A DNA stretch of 43,625 bases, taken from the NCBI GenBank assembly GCA_031291325.1, contig JARLJG010000034.1, positions 67,141 through 110,765 on the forward strand. The letters are read 5' to 3'. Below are positions 21,022 through 29,385 of this stretch, in pieces. Numbering within the stretch: the stretch's first letter is position 1; every line of letters begins with the position of its first letter. The position numbers were made by a program, and so were the translations under genes. The notes under the pieces were generated by a model. The model saw nothing but the letters and a program-made list of their open reading frames with translations. It was not told the DNA's origin and did no database searches. The DNA is from Burkholderiaceae bacterium (GTDB taxonomy: Bacteria; Pseudomonadota; Gammaproteobacteria; Burkholderiales; Burkholderiaceae_D).

Positions 21022-21771
21022 TTACCAGCGCTCGATCCATGGCCGCAAGTCCAGTTCATGCGTCCACGCGTCGCGCGGCTGCGTGTGCAGATGCCAATAA
21101 TTTTCGGCGATATGATCCGGGTTCAGGATGCCGTCCTGCTCCTTCATCGCGTAGCGCTCAGGAAAATTGTCGCGGATGAATTCGGTATCGATCGCGCCGT
21201 CGACCACCACGTGCGCGACGTGGATGCCCCTCGGCCCCAGCTCGCGCGCCATGCTTTGCGCCAGCGCCCGCAACGCATGCTTGGCGCCGGCAAAGGCGGC
21301 AAAATTTGCCGACCCGCGCAAGCCGGCGGTAGCGCCGGTGAAGATGATGGTGCCGCTGCCGCGCGTGACCATGCGCTTGGCCACTTCGCGCCCGACCAGG
21401 AAGCCGGAAAAGCACGCCATCTCCCAAATCTTGAAGTATTTGCGCGCGCTCTCGTCCAGGATGCTGCACGGGACGTTGGCCCCGATGTTGAACACCATGA
21501 CCTCGATCGGCGCGACCTCGCGTTCGATCTGTTCGACCAGTTGCACCACTTCCTCTTCCTTGCGCGCATCGGATGCGAAGCCGCGCGCCTGCCCGCCAGC
21601 TTGCTGGATTTCGTCGATCAAGGGTTGCAGCTTCTCTGCCGTGCGGCGGGTCGCGCAAGTAATCAATCCGCCCTTGGCAAAGCGCTTGGCGATGGCGCCG
21701 CCGGTCGCGTCGCCGGCGCCGATCACCAATGCCGCCTTGTGCGCACTTTGCGTCGTCGTTTCAGTATTCAT
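21022..21771 (-). CDS. SDR-family protein with substituted active site
   Basis: The 249-residue protein has the Rossmann layout of classical short-chain dehydrogenases: a Gly-rich loop IGAGDATGGAIA near residues 17-28, an NIGAN motif in place of NNAG, and the FAGAK segment at 160-164. The usual catalytic Tyr is therefore Phe160, and the Ser 13 residues earlier is Ala147, while Lys164 is kept. The Gly-rich loop also departs from TGxxxGxG. The protein may bind a nucleotide without classical dehydrogenase chemistry, or use other residues; the substrate is unknown. It lies 49 bases upstream of the DsbA-like isomerase in the same direction. Confidence 0.85.
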   Translation of the reverse strand: MNTETTTQSAHKAALVIGAGDATGGAIAKRFAKGGLITCATRRTAEKLQPLIDEIQQAGGQARGFASDARKEEEVVQLVEQIEREVAPIEVMVFNIGANVPCSILDESARKYFKIWEMACFSGFLVGREVAKRMVTRGSGTIIFTGATAGLRGSANFAAFAGAKHALRALAQSMARELGPRGIHVAHVVVDGAIDTEFIRDNFPERYAMKEQDGILNPDHIAENYWHLHTQPRDAWTHELDLRPWIERW

Positions 21772-21858
21772 TCCATGCCTCCGTTTATGATCCCCACGTC
21801 ACGATCATACAAGCGATTCCGCCCCGGCGCAGTGCGAGGTTGCACGGTTCCAGCAGGA

Positions 21859-21878
21859 GGTGTTACCATAGTGACACC
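21859..21878. promoter_or_regulatory. Candidate operator of the second toxin-antitoxin pair
   Basis: GGTGTTAC and GTGACACC are inverted around CATA with one mismatch. The repeat lies 20 bases upstream of the antitoxin ATG, the usual position for autorepression by a ribbon-helix-helix antitoxin. Confidence 0.5.
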
Positions 21879-21898
21879 GTGTAATTGAGGAATCTTGT

Positions 21899-22183
21899 AT
21901 GCCCACCACGTCTTTGAAACTTTCCGACGACCTTAAGCAACGCGCCGTTTCTGCTGCCCACCTCCAAGGTGTGTCGACGCACGCGTTCATGGTTAATGCG
22001 ATTGAGCAAGCAACCTCGGCGGCGGAGTGCCGGGCGAAATTCATAGCGGATGCGAATGCCGCTCGAAAGCAAATGCAGGATGCTGGCAAAGGTTATGACG
22101 CCGACGAAGTGCATGCATATATTCAAGCGCGCATCGCAGGTAAAAAAGCAGCGAAACCGAAGGCGATATCTTGGCGCGGCTAA
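21899..22183 (+). CDS. Ribbon-helix-helix antitoxin
   Basis: The 94-residue protein begins with TSLKLSDDLKQRAVSAAHLQGVS, the strand-helix-helix start of CopG/Arc-type DNA-binding antitoxins, followed by HAFMVNAIEQAT. The basic C-terminal half (AARKQMQDAGKGYDADEVHAYI) would bind the toxin. GAGG ten bases before the ATG is a reasonable ribosome-binding site. The coding region overlaps the toxin gene by 13 bases, which ties translation of the two together. A palindrome just upstream fits autorepression. Confidence 0.85.
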   Translation: MPTTSLKLSDDLKQRAVSAAHLQGVSTHAFMVNAIEQATSAAECRAKFIADANAARKQMQDAGKGYDADEVHAYIQARIAGKKAAKPKAISWRG

Positions 22184-22467
22184 TCTATTCTTACACTGCG
22201 CTGCTCGATCTTGAAAAGCTGACCGATTTCCTGTTGGAGACCGATCCGTTGGCCGCTGCGGAAACCGCTGGACTGATTGAGGAGGCTGTCACGGTGTTGA
22301 AGCACCATCCCCTGATAGGTCGGCCAGTCGAATCGGATTTGCGGGAATTGGTGATCTCGCGCGGCAAGACCGGTTATATCGCGCTTTACAGCTTCGAAGC
22401 TGAACAGGATGCCATCCTGATTCTCGCAATTCGCCATCAACGCGAGGCGGGGTATGGAGGTGGGTGA
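22171..22467 (+). CDS. ParE-family toxin
   Basis: The 98-residue protein matches the ParE/RelE toxin pattern: RLIYSYTALLDLEKLTDFLLETDP, then HHPLIGRPVESDLRELVISRGKTGYIALYSF, and the C-terminal strand ILILAIRHQREAGY. LEKLTDFL and AIRHQREAGY are typical of ParE, which inhibits DNA gyrase. The start is the TTG at 22171 inside the antitoxin gene; no ATG fits the conserved N-terminus. Overlap and weak start may keep toxin output below antitoxin. A bidirectional terminator follows at 22472. Confidence 0.88.
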   Translation: MARLIYSYTALLDLEKLTDFLLETDPLAAAETAGLIEEAVTVLKHHPLIGRPVESDLRELVISRGKTGYIALYSFEAEQDAILILAIRHQREAGYGGG

Positions 22468-22471
22468 TTTC

Positions 22472-22508
22472 AAAAAACCCGAACCGCTCGCGCAAGTTCG
22501 GGTTTTTT
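22472..22508. terminator. Bidirectional terminator between the parE-like gene and clpA
   Basis: ACCCGAAC and GTTCGGGT pair, and the stem is flanked by six A on one side and six T on the other. It sits between two converging genes and can end transcripts from both directions. Confidence 0.88.
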
Positions 22509-22523
22509 GTATGGCTGAACAGA

Positions 22524-24824
22524 CTATTCGACCTCGACCGTCTCGGCCGGCGCCGGTGGCGGCAACAAATCGCTTTCGGCAAAGTCCAGCTTGATCTGGT
22601 CTTTGTCGTCGAGATCGACCGTTACCCGCCCGCCCGCCACCAGCTTGCCGAACAATAGCTCGTCGGCCAGCGCCTTGCGGATCATGTCCTGGATCAGACG
22701 CGACATCGGGCGCGCGCCCATGGTCGGATCGAAGCCTTTTTTCGCCAGGAACTTGCGCAACGGGTCGGTGAAAATCGCTTCCACTTTCTTTTCGTGCAAT
22801 TGCTCTTCCAACTGCATCAAGAACTTGTCGACCACGCGCAAGATGATTTCTTCGTCCAGCGCAGCGAAGCTGATGATGGCGTCGATGCGGTTGCGGAATT
22901 CCGGCGTAAACATGCGCTTGATGTCTTCCATCTCGTCGCCAGCCTCTTTCTTGCTGGTGAAACCCATCGAGCGCTTTTGCAGGCTTTCCGCGCCGGCATT
23001 GGTCGTCATCACGATGATCACATTGCGGAAATCCGCCTTGCGTCCATTGTTGTCGGTCAGCGTGCCGTGATCCATCACCTGCAACAGGATGTTGAAGATG
23101 TCGGGATGCGCTTTTTCGATTTCATCGAGCAACAGCACCGCATGCGGCTTCTTGGTGATCGCCTCGGTCAGCAAGCCGCCCTGGTCGAAACCGACATAGC
23201 CCGGCGGCGCGCCAATCAGGCGGCTGACTGCATGCCGCTCCATGTATTCGGACATGTCGAAGCGGATCAGCTCGATGCCGAGGATGAAGGCCAGTTGCTT
23301 CGCCACTTCGGTCTTGCCGACCCCGGTCGGCCCGGAGAACAGGAACGAGCCGATTGGCTTGTCGGTCTTGCCCAGCCCGGCACGCGCCATCTTGATGGCC
23401 GACGCCAAGGCTTCGATCGCCGGTTCCTGACCGAAGACGACGTTTTTCAGATCGCGTTCGATGGTCTGCAATTTGCTGCGGTCGTCCTGGTTGACCGATT
23501 GCGGCGGAATGCGGGCGATCTTCGAGATGATTTCCTCGATCTCGAATTTGCCGATGGTTTTCTTTTGCTTCGACTTCGGCAAGATGCGTTGCGCAGCACC
23601 GGCCTCGTCGATGACATCGATTGCCTTGTCCGGCAAATGGCGGTCGTTGATGAAGCGCGCCGCCAATTCCGCAGCCGAAGTCAGCGCCGAGGCGGTGTAC
23701 TTGACGCCATGATGCTCTTCGAAGCGAGACTTCAAGCCGCGCAGGATTTGCACCGTCTGCTCGACAGTCGGCTCGTTGACGTCGATCTTCTGGAAACGGC
23801 GCGACAATGCGTGATCTTTTTCAAACACCCCGCGATATTCGGTAAAGGTGGTCGCGCCGATGCATTTCAACTGCCCGCTGGCCAAGGCCGGCTTCAACAG
23901 ATTGGAGGCGTCGAGCGTGCCGCCGGAGGCAGAACCGGCGCCGATGATGGTGTGGATTTCATCGATGAACAGGATGCCGTTCGGATTGTCCTTGAGTTGC
24001 TTCAAGACGGACTTCAGGCGTTGCTCGAAATCGCCGCGATACTTGGTCCCGGCCAACAACGCGCCCATGTCGAGCGAATAGACGACTGCGGCCTGCAAGA
24101 TCTCCGGCACATCGCCCTGCGTTACGCGCCAGGCCAAACCCTCGGCGATCGCAGTCTTGCCGACTCCGGCTTCGCCCACCAGCAGCGGATTGTTCTTGCG
24201 GCGCCGGCAGAGCGTTTGTATCACGCGCTCGACTTCGGCTTCGCGTCCGATCAGCGGATCGATCTTGCCTTCCTGCGCCAGCTTGTTCAGATTCTGCGTG
24301 AATTGATCGAGCGGACTTTCCTTTTGCTGACCTTCCGGCTGGCCGTCTTCGGCGCCTTCGGGGGCCTTTTGCGCATCGCTCTGCTGATCCTTGCGCACGC
24401 CATGCGAGATGAAATTGACGACGTCGAGCCGGGTCACGCCTTGCTGGTGCAGGTAGTAGACCGCATGCGAATCCTTTTCGCCGAAGATGGCGACCAGCAC
24501 GTTGGCGCCGGTCACTTCCTTCTTGCCGTTGGAAGCGGACTGCACGTGCATGATCGCGCGCTGGATCACGCGCTGGAACCCCAGAGTCGGCTGGGTATCG
24601 ACTTCGCTGGTGCCTGGCACCGTCGGCGTGTTATCGCCGATGAAGTTGGTCAGGGTCTTGCGCAAGTCTTCGATATTCACCGCGCAGGCGCGCATGACTT
24701 CCGCCGCCGATGGATTATCCAGCAGCGCCAGCAACAGGTGCTCCACGGTGATAAATTCATGGCGAGCCTGGCGAGCCTCGACAAACGCCATGTGCAAACT
24801 GACTTCCAATTCCTGCGCAATCAT
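22524..24824 (-). CDS. clpA: ATP-dependent Clp protease ATP-binding subunit ClpA
   Basis: ClpA is the double-ring AAA+ unfoldase that feeds substrates to ClpP, including those delivered by ClpS. The start is ATG 24824 ([14 protein letters not shown]), whose ATGA overlaps the clpS stop; an upstream frame to 24842 overlaps clpS. The 766 residues contain two N-terminal Clp repeats, Walker A1 [15 protein letters not shown] near residue 216, Walker B LFIDEIH, Walker A2 [13 protein letters not shown] near 496, and the C-terminal D2-small domain. The length and lack of a middle coiled coil separate it from ClpB. The C-terminal tail is acidic (AETVEVE). Confidence 0.97.
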   Translation of the reverse strand: MIAQELEVSLHMAFVEARQARHEFITVEHLLLALLDNPSAAEVMRACAVNIEDLRKTLTNFIGDNTPTVPGTSEVDTQPTLGFQRVIQRAIMHVQSASNGKKEVTGANVLVAIFGEKDSHAVYYLHQQGVTRLDVVNFISHGVRKDQQSDAQKAPEGAEDGQPEGQQKESPLDQFTQNLNKLAQEGKIDPLIGREAEVERVIQTLCRRRKNNPLLVGEAGVGKTAIAEGLAWRVTQGDVPEILQAAVVYSLDMGALLAGTKYRGDFEQRLKSVLKQLKDNPNGILFIDEIHTIIGAGSASGGTLDASNLLKPALASGQLKCIGATTFTEYRGVFEKDHALSRRFQKIDVNEPTVEQTVQILRGLKSRFEEHHGVKYTASALTSAAELAARFINDRHLPDKAIDVIDEAGAAQRILPKSKQKKTIGKFEIEEIISKIARIPPQSVNQDDRSKLQTIERDLKNVVFGQEPAIEALASAIKMARAGLGKTDKPIGSFLFSGPTGVGKTEVAKQLAFILGIELIRFDMSEYMERHAVSRLIGAPPGYVGFDQGGLLTEAITKKPHAVLLLDEIEKAHPDIFNILLQVMDHGTLTDNNGRKADFRNVIIVMTTNAGAESLQKRSMGFTSKKEAGDEMEDIKRMFTPEFRNRIDAIISFAALDEEIILRVVDKFLMQLEEQLHEKKVEAIFTDPLRKFLAKKGFDPTMGARPMSRLIQDMIRKALADELLFGKLVAGGRVTVDLDDKDQIKLDFAESDLLPPPAPAETVEVE

Positions 24825-25129
24825 GCTTCCTCCATCACGCACTGCAGGGGGTGTCCTGCTTTTCTCGCGTGGGTTAAAACCAGTTCCACTTTTGTGGACG
24901 CAATATCTTTAGGATACACGCCGCACATCCCTTTGCCATCACGATGCACTTGCAACATGATCTGTGTCGCGGTTTCGCGATCTTTGTTGAAATACTCTTG
25001 CACAATGGCCACCACGAACTCCATCGGCGTGTAATCGTCGTTCAACAAAATGACTTGGTACATCGGCGGCGGCTTGAGCTTTTGCTCCTGGCGCGCCAGC
25101 ACGGTATCGTTATCGCTGTTGGTTGCCAT
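24821..25129 (-). CDS. clpS: ATP-dependent Clp protease adaptor ClpS
   Basis: ClpS binds Leu, Phe, Tyr or Trp at protein N-termini and hands them to ClpA. The 102-residue protein has the flexible N-terminal tail followed by [17 protein letters not shown], with the Asn-Asp-Asp and Met of the specificity pocket, and the conserved [17 protein letters not shown] segment. Its stop overlaps the clpA start by four bases. With aat and bpt nearby the window holds the tagging enzymes, the recognition protein and the unfoldase of the N-degron pathway; clpP is not here. Confidence 0.97.
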   Translation of the reverse strand: MATNSDNDTVLARQEQKLKPPPMYQVILLNDDYTPMEFVVAIVQEYFNKDRETATQIMLQVHRDGKGMCGVYPKDIASTKVELVLTHARKAGHPLQCVMEEA

Positions 25130-25305
25130 ACGTCTATTCTAGTTCCATCAACGGTCTGCGCAATGCCGCAAGGTGACAGGTAATTCATCTTTATATCGAT
25201 ATTACGCGTTTTCTTGATGTAGCGCAGATGACGACCAATTGTCATAAATCAAGAGTCGATTTTATACGCCCCGGCAAGGAAATTTTTTGCATTGACAAAA
25301 TCGCC

Positions 25306-25334
25306 TTGACTTTTCTTTTTTTTGCAGGAACAAT
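25306..25334 (+). promoter_or_regulatory. Possible cold-shock gene promoter with long 5' leader
   Basis: TTGACT (25306-25311) and AACAAT (25329-25334) are 17 bases apart. Transcription from here would give a leader of about 135 bases before the csp ATG, in line with the long structured leaders of cold-shock mRNAs. The rest of the 346-base clpS-csp gap shows nothing else that I can support. Confidence 0.4.
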
Positions 25335-25475
25335 GACAATTATTGATACGTGTGGCTATTGCCTATGCACATGCTATTCAATATGAAGTGAGCAAGTTTT
25401 AGGAGGGGGCAGCGTTACGCGAGGCTTCTTGCTTATACGGCTCGTGTGATTAGTCAATAATAGAAAGACGCTTTT

Positions 25476-25679
25476 ATGGCAACAGGTACCGTCAAGTGGT
25501 TCAACGACTCTAAAGGCTTCGGCTTTATCACTCCGGATGACGGCGGTGAAGATTTGTTCGCTCACTTCTCCGCAATCCAGATGAACGGCTTCAAGACCCT
25601 CAAAGAAGGTCAAAAAGTCCAGTTCGAAGTCACGCAAGGCCCGAAAGGCAAGCAAGCTTCCAACATTCAAGCTCCCTAA
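25476..25679 (+). CDS. Cold-shock-domain protein (CspA family)
   Basis: The 67-residue protein is a complete single cold-shock domain: [15 protein letters not shown] contains RNP1 (KGFGFI), and DLFAHFSAI contains RNP2 (LFAHF). Such proteins bind single-stranded RNA and DNA and melt mRNA structure, in the cold or constitutively. The placement next to clpS/clpA is common in Burkholderiales and resembles E. coli cspD-clpS, so a constitutive or stationary-phase role is equally possible. A good intrinsic terminator follows after 25 bases. Confidence 0.95.
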   Translation: MATGTVKWFNDSKGFGFITPDDGGEDLFAHFSAIQMNGFKTLKEGQKVQFEVTQGPKGKQASNIQAP

Positions 25680-25703
25680 TTGCATTTCAGTTAGTGCAGT
25701 TAA

Positions 25704-25731
25704 AAGGCTCCGCAAATGCGGGGCTTTTTTT
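25704..25731 (+). terminator. Terminator of the csp gene
   Basis: AGGCTCCGC-AAAT-GCGGGGCT forms a stem followed by seven T, 25 bases after the csp stop. Confidence 0.85.
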
Positions 25732-25777
25732 ATTACTGAAACACAAGTAGCACAAACGAGCGCAAGTAAGCGCAAAC

Positions 25778-25808
25778 AAAAAAGGCCGAATCGAATTCGG
25801 CCTTTTTT
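25778..25808. terminator. Terminator of icd, symmetrical
   Basis: GGCCGAA and TTCGGCC form a stem with a five-base loop, flanked by A6 and T6, so it can work in both directions. It lies 37 bases beyond the icd stop on the minus strand and backs up the csp terminator. Confidence 0.85.
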
Positions 25809-25844
25809 GCGTCAAACATCGACGCATCGCAATAACCGAAACAA

Positions 25845-27098
25845 TTACATATTTTCGATCATCACGTCGCCGAAGCCGGAGCACGATACCTGGCTTGCGC
25901 CTTCCATCAAACGGGCGAAGTCATAGGTGACTTTCTTGGCGGCAATCGATTTTTGCATCGAGTCGATGATCAAATCGGCCGCTTCCAGCCAGCCCATGTG
26001 ACGCAACATCATTTCCGCCGACAGGATCAGCGAACCCGGATTGACGTAATCCTTGCCGGCGTACTTGGGAGCGGTGCCGTGCGTGGCTTCAAACATCGCG
26101 ACCGAGTCGGACAGATTGGCGCCCGGCGCAATGCCGATGCCGCCGACTTGTGCTGCCAAGGCGTCGGAGATGTAGTCGCCATTCAGGTTCAGGGTGGCAA
26201 TCACGCTGTATTCAGCCGGACGCAACAGGATTTGCTGCAAGAAGGCGTCGGCGATCGAATCCTTGACGACGATGTCTTTGCCAGTCTTCGGATTCTTGAA
26301 TTTGCACCACGGGCCGCCGTCGATCAGTTGCGCGCCGAATTCCTTTTGCGCCAGGCCATAGGCCCAGTCGCGGAAGCCGCCTTCGGTGTACTTCATGATG
26401 TTGCCCTTGTGGACGATGGTCACCGAGGGCTTGTCGTTGTCGATTGCGTATTGGATCGCCTTTCGCACCAAGCGTTCGGTGCCTTCGCGCGAGACCGGCT
26501 TGATGCCGATGCCGGAGGTTTCCGGGAAGCGGATTTTCTTGACGCCCATTTCCTTGATCAGGAAATTGATCAGTTTCTTGGCTTCGTCGCTGCCTTCTTG
26601 CCATTCGATGCCGGCGTAGATGTCTTCCGAGTTTTCGCGGAAGATCACCATGTCGGTCTTTTCCGGTTCTTTCACCGGCGAAGGCACGCCGGTGAAGTAG
26701 CGCACCGGGCGCAGGCAGACGTACAGGTCAAGCTCTTGCCGCAACGCAACATTGAGCGAGCGGATGCCGCCGCCGACTGGCGTGGTCAACGGGCCTTTGA
26801 TGGAGACGACATAGTCGCGCAACACGGTCAGCGTTTCTTCCGGCAACCAGACATCGGGACCGTAGACGTTGGTGGATTTTTCGCCGGCGTAGATTTCCAT
26901 CCAGCTGATCTTGCGCTTGCCGCCGTAGGCTTTGGCCACTGCGGCGTCGATCACTTTGATCATGACCGGGCTGATGTCGACCCCGGTGCCGTCGCCTTCG
27001 ATGTACGGAATGATCGGGTTGTCGGGCACATTCAATGAGAAGTCGCCGTTGACGGTTATTTTCTGACCGCTGGTTGGTACTTTGATATGTTGGTACAT
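25845..27098 (-). CDS. icd: NADP-dependent isocitrate dehydrogenase
   Basis: Icd decarboxylates isocitrate to 2-oxoglutarate in the TCA cycle. The 417-residue dimeric proteobacterial type has [37 protein letters not shown] (Ser114 in RSLN corresponds to the serine phosphorylated by AceK in enterics), [12 protein letters not shown] and the NADP-binding [13 protein letters not shown]. The second ATG (27098) is chosen because GGAG lies six bases before it; an ATG two codons earlier overlaps that ribosome-binding site. Three palindromes in the 362-base upstream gap suggest tight transcriptional control. The location after csp and clpS/clpA is conserved in the group. Confidence 0.97.
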   Translation of the reverse strand: MYQHIKVPTSGQKITVNGDFSLNVPDNPIIPYIEGDGTGVDISPVMIKVIDAAVAKAYGGKRKISWMEIYAGEKSTNVYGPDVWLPEETLTVLRDYVVSIKGPLTTPVGGGIRSLNVALRQELDLYVCLRPVRYFTGVPSPVKEPEKTDMVIFRENSEDIYAGIEWQEGSDEAKKLINFLIKEMGVKKIRFPETSGIGIKPVSREGTERLVRKAIQYAIDNDKPSVTIVHKGNIMKYTEGGFRDWAYGLAQKEFGAQLIDGGPWCKFKNPKTGKDIVVKDSIADAFLQQILLRPAEYSVIATLNLNGDYISDALAAQVGGIGIAPGANLSDSVAMFEATHGTAPKYAGKDYVNPGSLILSAEMMLRHMGWLEAADLIIDSMQKSIAAKKVTYDFARLMEGASQVSCSGFGDVMIENM

Positions 27099-27196
27099 CG
27101 TCATCTCCAGAGTTAAGACGGAACAGGGGCAATTATTCGGGTTGCTCGTCAGGGCGGCGATAAAATTCTTCGCTACACGAAATCGTGCAGGTGTCG

Positions 27197-27218
27197 CGCA
27201 TTACACTAGTGTAGTGCG
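27197..27218. promoter_or_regulatory. Near-perfect palindrome upstream of icd
   Basis: A 22-base palindrome centred on ACACTAGTGT is broken by a single mismatched pair. It lies about 100-120 bases before the icd start, where a repressor or activator could act. Whether it binds protein is unknown. Confidence 0.5.
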
Positions 27219-27292
27219 TCGTCTTGAATAGTTGAATATTTAAGGCCATCCGGTAAATTTGGTTCACGCTTCGGAATCGCGTCTCACATTTT

Positions 27293-27308
27293 TGTCTTAT
27301 ATAAGACA
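27293..27308. promoter_or_regulatory. Perfect 16-bp palindrome TGTCTTATATAAGACA
   Basis: The sequence is fully symmetrical and is followed by a further half-site, TAAGAC. Palindromes of this TCTTATATAAGA form occur upstream of central-carbon genes in betaproteobacteria as predicted GntR-type operators; this assignment is from memory and not certain. It lies about 195 bases before icd and 150 before rluE. Confidence 0.55.
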
Positions 27309-27332
27309 TAAGACCATATTTCGTATTATGCA

Positions 27333-27347
27333 CTAGTATTTTACTAG
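27333..27347. promoter_or_regulatory. Inverted repeat CTAGTA-TTT-TACTAG
   Basis: Six-base arms match perfectly around three T. It is the third palindrome in the icd-rluE gap and shares the CTAG core with the one at 27197-27218. Confidence 0.4.
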
Positions 27348-27460
27348 ATGCCATCAATTTGCAAAGCGCGATCTTGATCATGAGACCGTAAAGTTATTTG
27401 AAAATCATCCATCTTTCAGCAAACCATGTCTTTTACCGTCAAAAATAATAAATTAACGAT

Positions 27461-28018
27461 ATGCCTTTGATTCTATTCAACAAGCCGTTCGATGTAATGT
27501 GCCAATTTTCGGCCCATCCCACGCGCGAAACGCTGGCCGACTATTTGCAGATTCCGGGCATCTACCCGGCTGGCCGCCTGGATGCAGAAAGCGAGGGGTT
27601 GATATTGCTGACCGACGATGGCCGCTTGCAACACGATATCAGCCACCCGCAACACAAACAGCCGAAGACCTATCTTGTGCAGGTCGAAGGACAGCCGAAC
27701 GCCGCCAATTTGGCACGTTTGTCGGCGCCGCTGGACCTGGGCGACTTTGTCACCCAGGCTTGCCGGGCCAGGCAAATCGAGGCGCCTGCATGGATGTGGC
27801 CGCGCACGCCGCCGATCCGACAAAGGCAAAACGTGCCGACCAATTGGCTCGCGATCACGCTGACGGAAGGGAAAAATCGCCAAGTGCGGCGCATGACCGC
27901 CGCCGTCGGTTTGCCGACCTTGCGCCTGATCCGCATCGCCATCGGCCCGTTCTCGCTGGAAAACCACCCGCTGATGCCGGGCGAATGGTGCGAGGTCTCG
28001 GCGATGGATTGGCGGTGA
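27461..28018 (+). CDS. rluE: 23S rRNA pseudouridine synthase, RluE type
   Basis: The 185-residue protein is an RsuA/RluE-family pseudouridine synthase without an S4 domain. The catalytic motif GRLDAESEGLILLTDDG holds the nucleophilic Asp, preceded by ILFNKPFDVMCQFS and followed by KTYLVQVEG and GKNRQVRRMTAAVGLPTLRLIR. RluE modifies U2457 of 23S rRNA at the peptidyl-transferase centre. No strong ribosome-binding site precedes the ATG. It is divergent from icd across a 362-base gap containing three palindromes. Confidence 0.92.
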   Translation: MPLILFNKPFDVMCQFSAHPTRETLADYLQIPGIYPAGRLDAESEGLILLTDDGRLQHDISHPQHKQPKTYLVQVEGQPNAANLARLSAPLDLGDFVTQACRARQIEAPAWMWPRTPPIRQRQNVPTNWLAITLTEGKNRQVRRMTAAVGLPTLRLIRIAIGPFSLENHPLMPGEWCEVSAMDWR

Positions 28019-28108
28019 CTTGGTTTGGCAGCGCAAAAATTTCTGCACAAAATTCAATTTTTTGAAAATTCCTGTCAACCGGCGGCGGCGTGCATCGTTA
28101 TTTGCACT

Positions 28109-28122
28109 GATTCGACCGAATC
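28109..28122 (+). promoter_or_regulatory. Inverted repeat ahead of the first small exported gene
   Basis: GATTC-GACC-GAATC lies 33 bases before the ATG. The same arms with a different loop occur before the second copy, along with shared flanking CTGATTC and CGTTAA words, so the element was duplicated with the gene. Confidence 0.5.
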
Positions 28123-28155
28123 TTCGTTTCCTAAACTTCGTTAAAGGATCTAAAA

Positions 28156-28359
28156 ATGAAAAACCTGATCGCTGCTCTGATTGCTGGTGTTTTTGCTGTT
28201 TCCGCTTTTGCTGCCGATGCTCCTGCTGCTTCGGCACCGGCTGCCTCGACCGACGCTTCGGCTCCTGCTCCTAAGGCCAAGAAAGTGAAGAAAGCGAAGA
28301 AAGCCAAGCCAGCTGCAGATGCATCCGCATCGGCTGCCGCTCCTGCTGCTTCCAAGTAA
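28156..28359 (+). CDS. Small exported Ala/Pro/Lys-rich protein, copy 1
   Basis: The 67-residue protein has a textbook signal peptide (MKNLIAALIAGVFAVSAFA, cut before ADAP). The mature part is an Ala/Pro/Ser stretch, a lysine block (KAKKVKKAKKAK) and another Ala/Ser/Pro stretch ending in AASK. There is no fold-forming sequence; it should be a disordered, very basic periplasmic or secreted peptide of about 48 residues. In style it recalls acid-shock protein Asr of enterobacteria, but homology is not shown. A near-identical gene follows 417 bases downstream with its own terminator. Confidence 0.8.
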   Translation: MKNLIAALIAGVFAVSAFAADAPAASAPAASTDASAPAPKAKKVKKAKKAKPAADASASAAAPAASK

Positions 28360-28381
28360 TTCAAGATTTAGGTCAACATCG

Positions 28382-28405
28382 AAAAGGCGGGTTTCCCGCC
28401 TTTTT
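28382..28405 (+). terminator. Terminator after copy 1
   Basis: AAGGCGGG-TTT-CCCGCCTT followed by T-rich sequence forms a strong intrinsic terminator 23 bases after the stop. Confidence 0.88.
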
Positions 28406-28520
28406 GTCATTTCAGCAATCGATTCAAACAAAATTGCCTTCAAAATCGCCGCAACAACAAATTTTTCGTTTTTTTGACTTGGCGTGTCAACCACATACCG
28501 TCCGCGCCGTTAATTAGACT

Positions 28521-28534
28521 GATTCAACTGAATC
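28521..28534 (+). promoter_or_regulatory. Inverted repeat ahead of the second small exported gene
   Basis: GATTC-AACT-GAATC lies 38 bases before the ATG and is the counterpart of the repeat at 28109-28122. The arms are conserved while the loop has changed, which suggests that pairing or dyad symmetry matters. Confidence 0.5.
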
Positions 28535-28572
28535 GCCTTTTCGTTAATATCCTTTTCTGAGAGATTACAAAA

Positions 28573-28800
28573 ATGAAAAAACTGATCGCTGCTCTGGTTG
28601 CTGGTTTGTTCGCTGTTTCCGCTTTCGCTGCTGACGCTCCTGCTGCTTCGGCACCTGCTGCTGCTTCGGCTCCTGCTGCATCGGCTGACGCTCCTGCACC
28701 AAAAGCAAAGAAGGCAAAGAAAGCAAAGAAAGCAAAGAAGGCCGCACCAGCCGCTGACGCTTCTGCCGCTTCGGCCGCTGCACCAGCTGCATCCAAGTAA
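28573..28800 (+). CDS. Small exported Ala/Pro/Lys-rich protein, copy 2
   Basis: The 75-residue paralogue of the preceding gene has the signal peptide MKKLIAALVAGLFAVSAFA and the same start of the mature protein (ADAPAASAPAA). Its Ala/Pro region is longer, and its lysine block has more AKK repeats (KAKKAKKAKKAKKA). It ends in the same PAASK. Differences are whole repeat units, as expected from slippage in GCT/GCA-rich codons. The antisense frames over both genes are open only because of this repetitive sequence. Function is unknown; cell-envelope stress or polyanion binding is a guess. Confidence 0.8.
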   Translation: MKKLIAALVAGLFAVSAFAADAPAASAPAAASAPAASADAPAPKAKKAKKAKKAKKAAPAADASAASAAAPAASK

Positions 28801-28818
28801 TTCGTCTTTACTTGAGTC

Positions 28819-28845
28819 AAAAAGGCAGGTTTTCCTGCCTTTTTT
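28819..28845 (+). terminator. Terminator after copy 2
   Basis: AAAGGCAGG-TTTT-CCTGCCTTT with T7 follows the stop by 19 bases and has the same design as the copy 1 terminator. Confidence 0.88.
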
Positions 28846-28929
28846 CATTTATGATGCGTACTTTCCAAACGCGTCGTCTTCGACATCCCCCCATCCATTG
28901 AATCGCCTGCGATGCGCAGGATGCATATG

Positions 28930-29385
28930 ATGAAAACACTCCGTCTACTCCCGAGCATACTTACGGTCAGCGCAGTATTTCTTTTAAGTAACATTTCCTT
29001 CGCACAGCAGAATCAGACCTTTTCCGTCACTTCTCTGAATGCCGGCATCAACCTGATCAAGGCTGAAGTCGCGGCGAATGTCGCGCAACGCGAGCAAGGC
29101 TTGATGTTCCGCGACCGGCTTGGGCCGAATGAAGGAATGGTCTTTTTGTTCGGCGAGCCGCAAACGGTCTGCATGTGGATGAAAAATACCCTGATCCCAT
29201 TGTCGGTCGCCTTCATGGACGAAAAAGGGACGATCATCAACATCGAAGAGATGAAGGCGCAAACGCTGAATTCGCATTGCGCGAAAAAGGCAGCGACCTA
29301 TGCGCTGGAAATGAGCGCCGGCTGGTTCAAGCAAAAAGGCATCAAGTCTGGCACTACCATTGACGGATTGCCTGGCGTCAAATAA
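28930..29385 (+). CDS. Exported DUF192 family protein
   Basis: The 151-residue protein has a cleavable signal peptide ending near SFA-QQ. It then forms a DUF192 domain with the markers VAANVAQREQGLMFRDRLGPNEGMVFLF, CMWMKNTLIPLSVAFMD and INIEEMKAQTLNSHCAKKAATYALEMSAGWF. DUF192 proteins are small secreted beta-barrels of unknown activity. Four in-frame ATGs are close together; ATG 28930 (MKTLRLLPS) or 28927 fits the AGGA at 28918 best. This gene is commonly near csp and icd in Burkholderiales. Confidence 0.9.
   Translation: MKTLRLLPSILTVSAVFLLSNISFAQQNQTFSVTSLNAGINLIKAEVAANVAQREQGLMFRDRLGPNEGMVFLFGEPQTVCMWMKNTLIPLSVAFMDEKGTIINIEEMKAQTLNSHCAKKAATYALEMSAGWFKQKGIKSGTTIDGLPGVK

Noticed and set aside
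27133-27381. Open frame of 82 codons on the minus strand in the icd upstream region
   Set aside because: It covers the three palindromes, has no ribosome-binding site and no family resemblance; the region looks regulatory.
28131-28364. Antisense Ala/Phe-rich frames over the two small exported genes
   Set aside because: They result from reading GCT/AAG repeats backwards; signal peptides and terminators support the plus strand.
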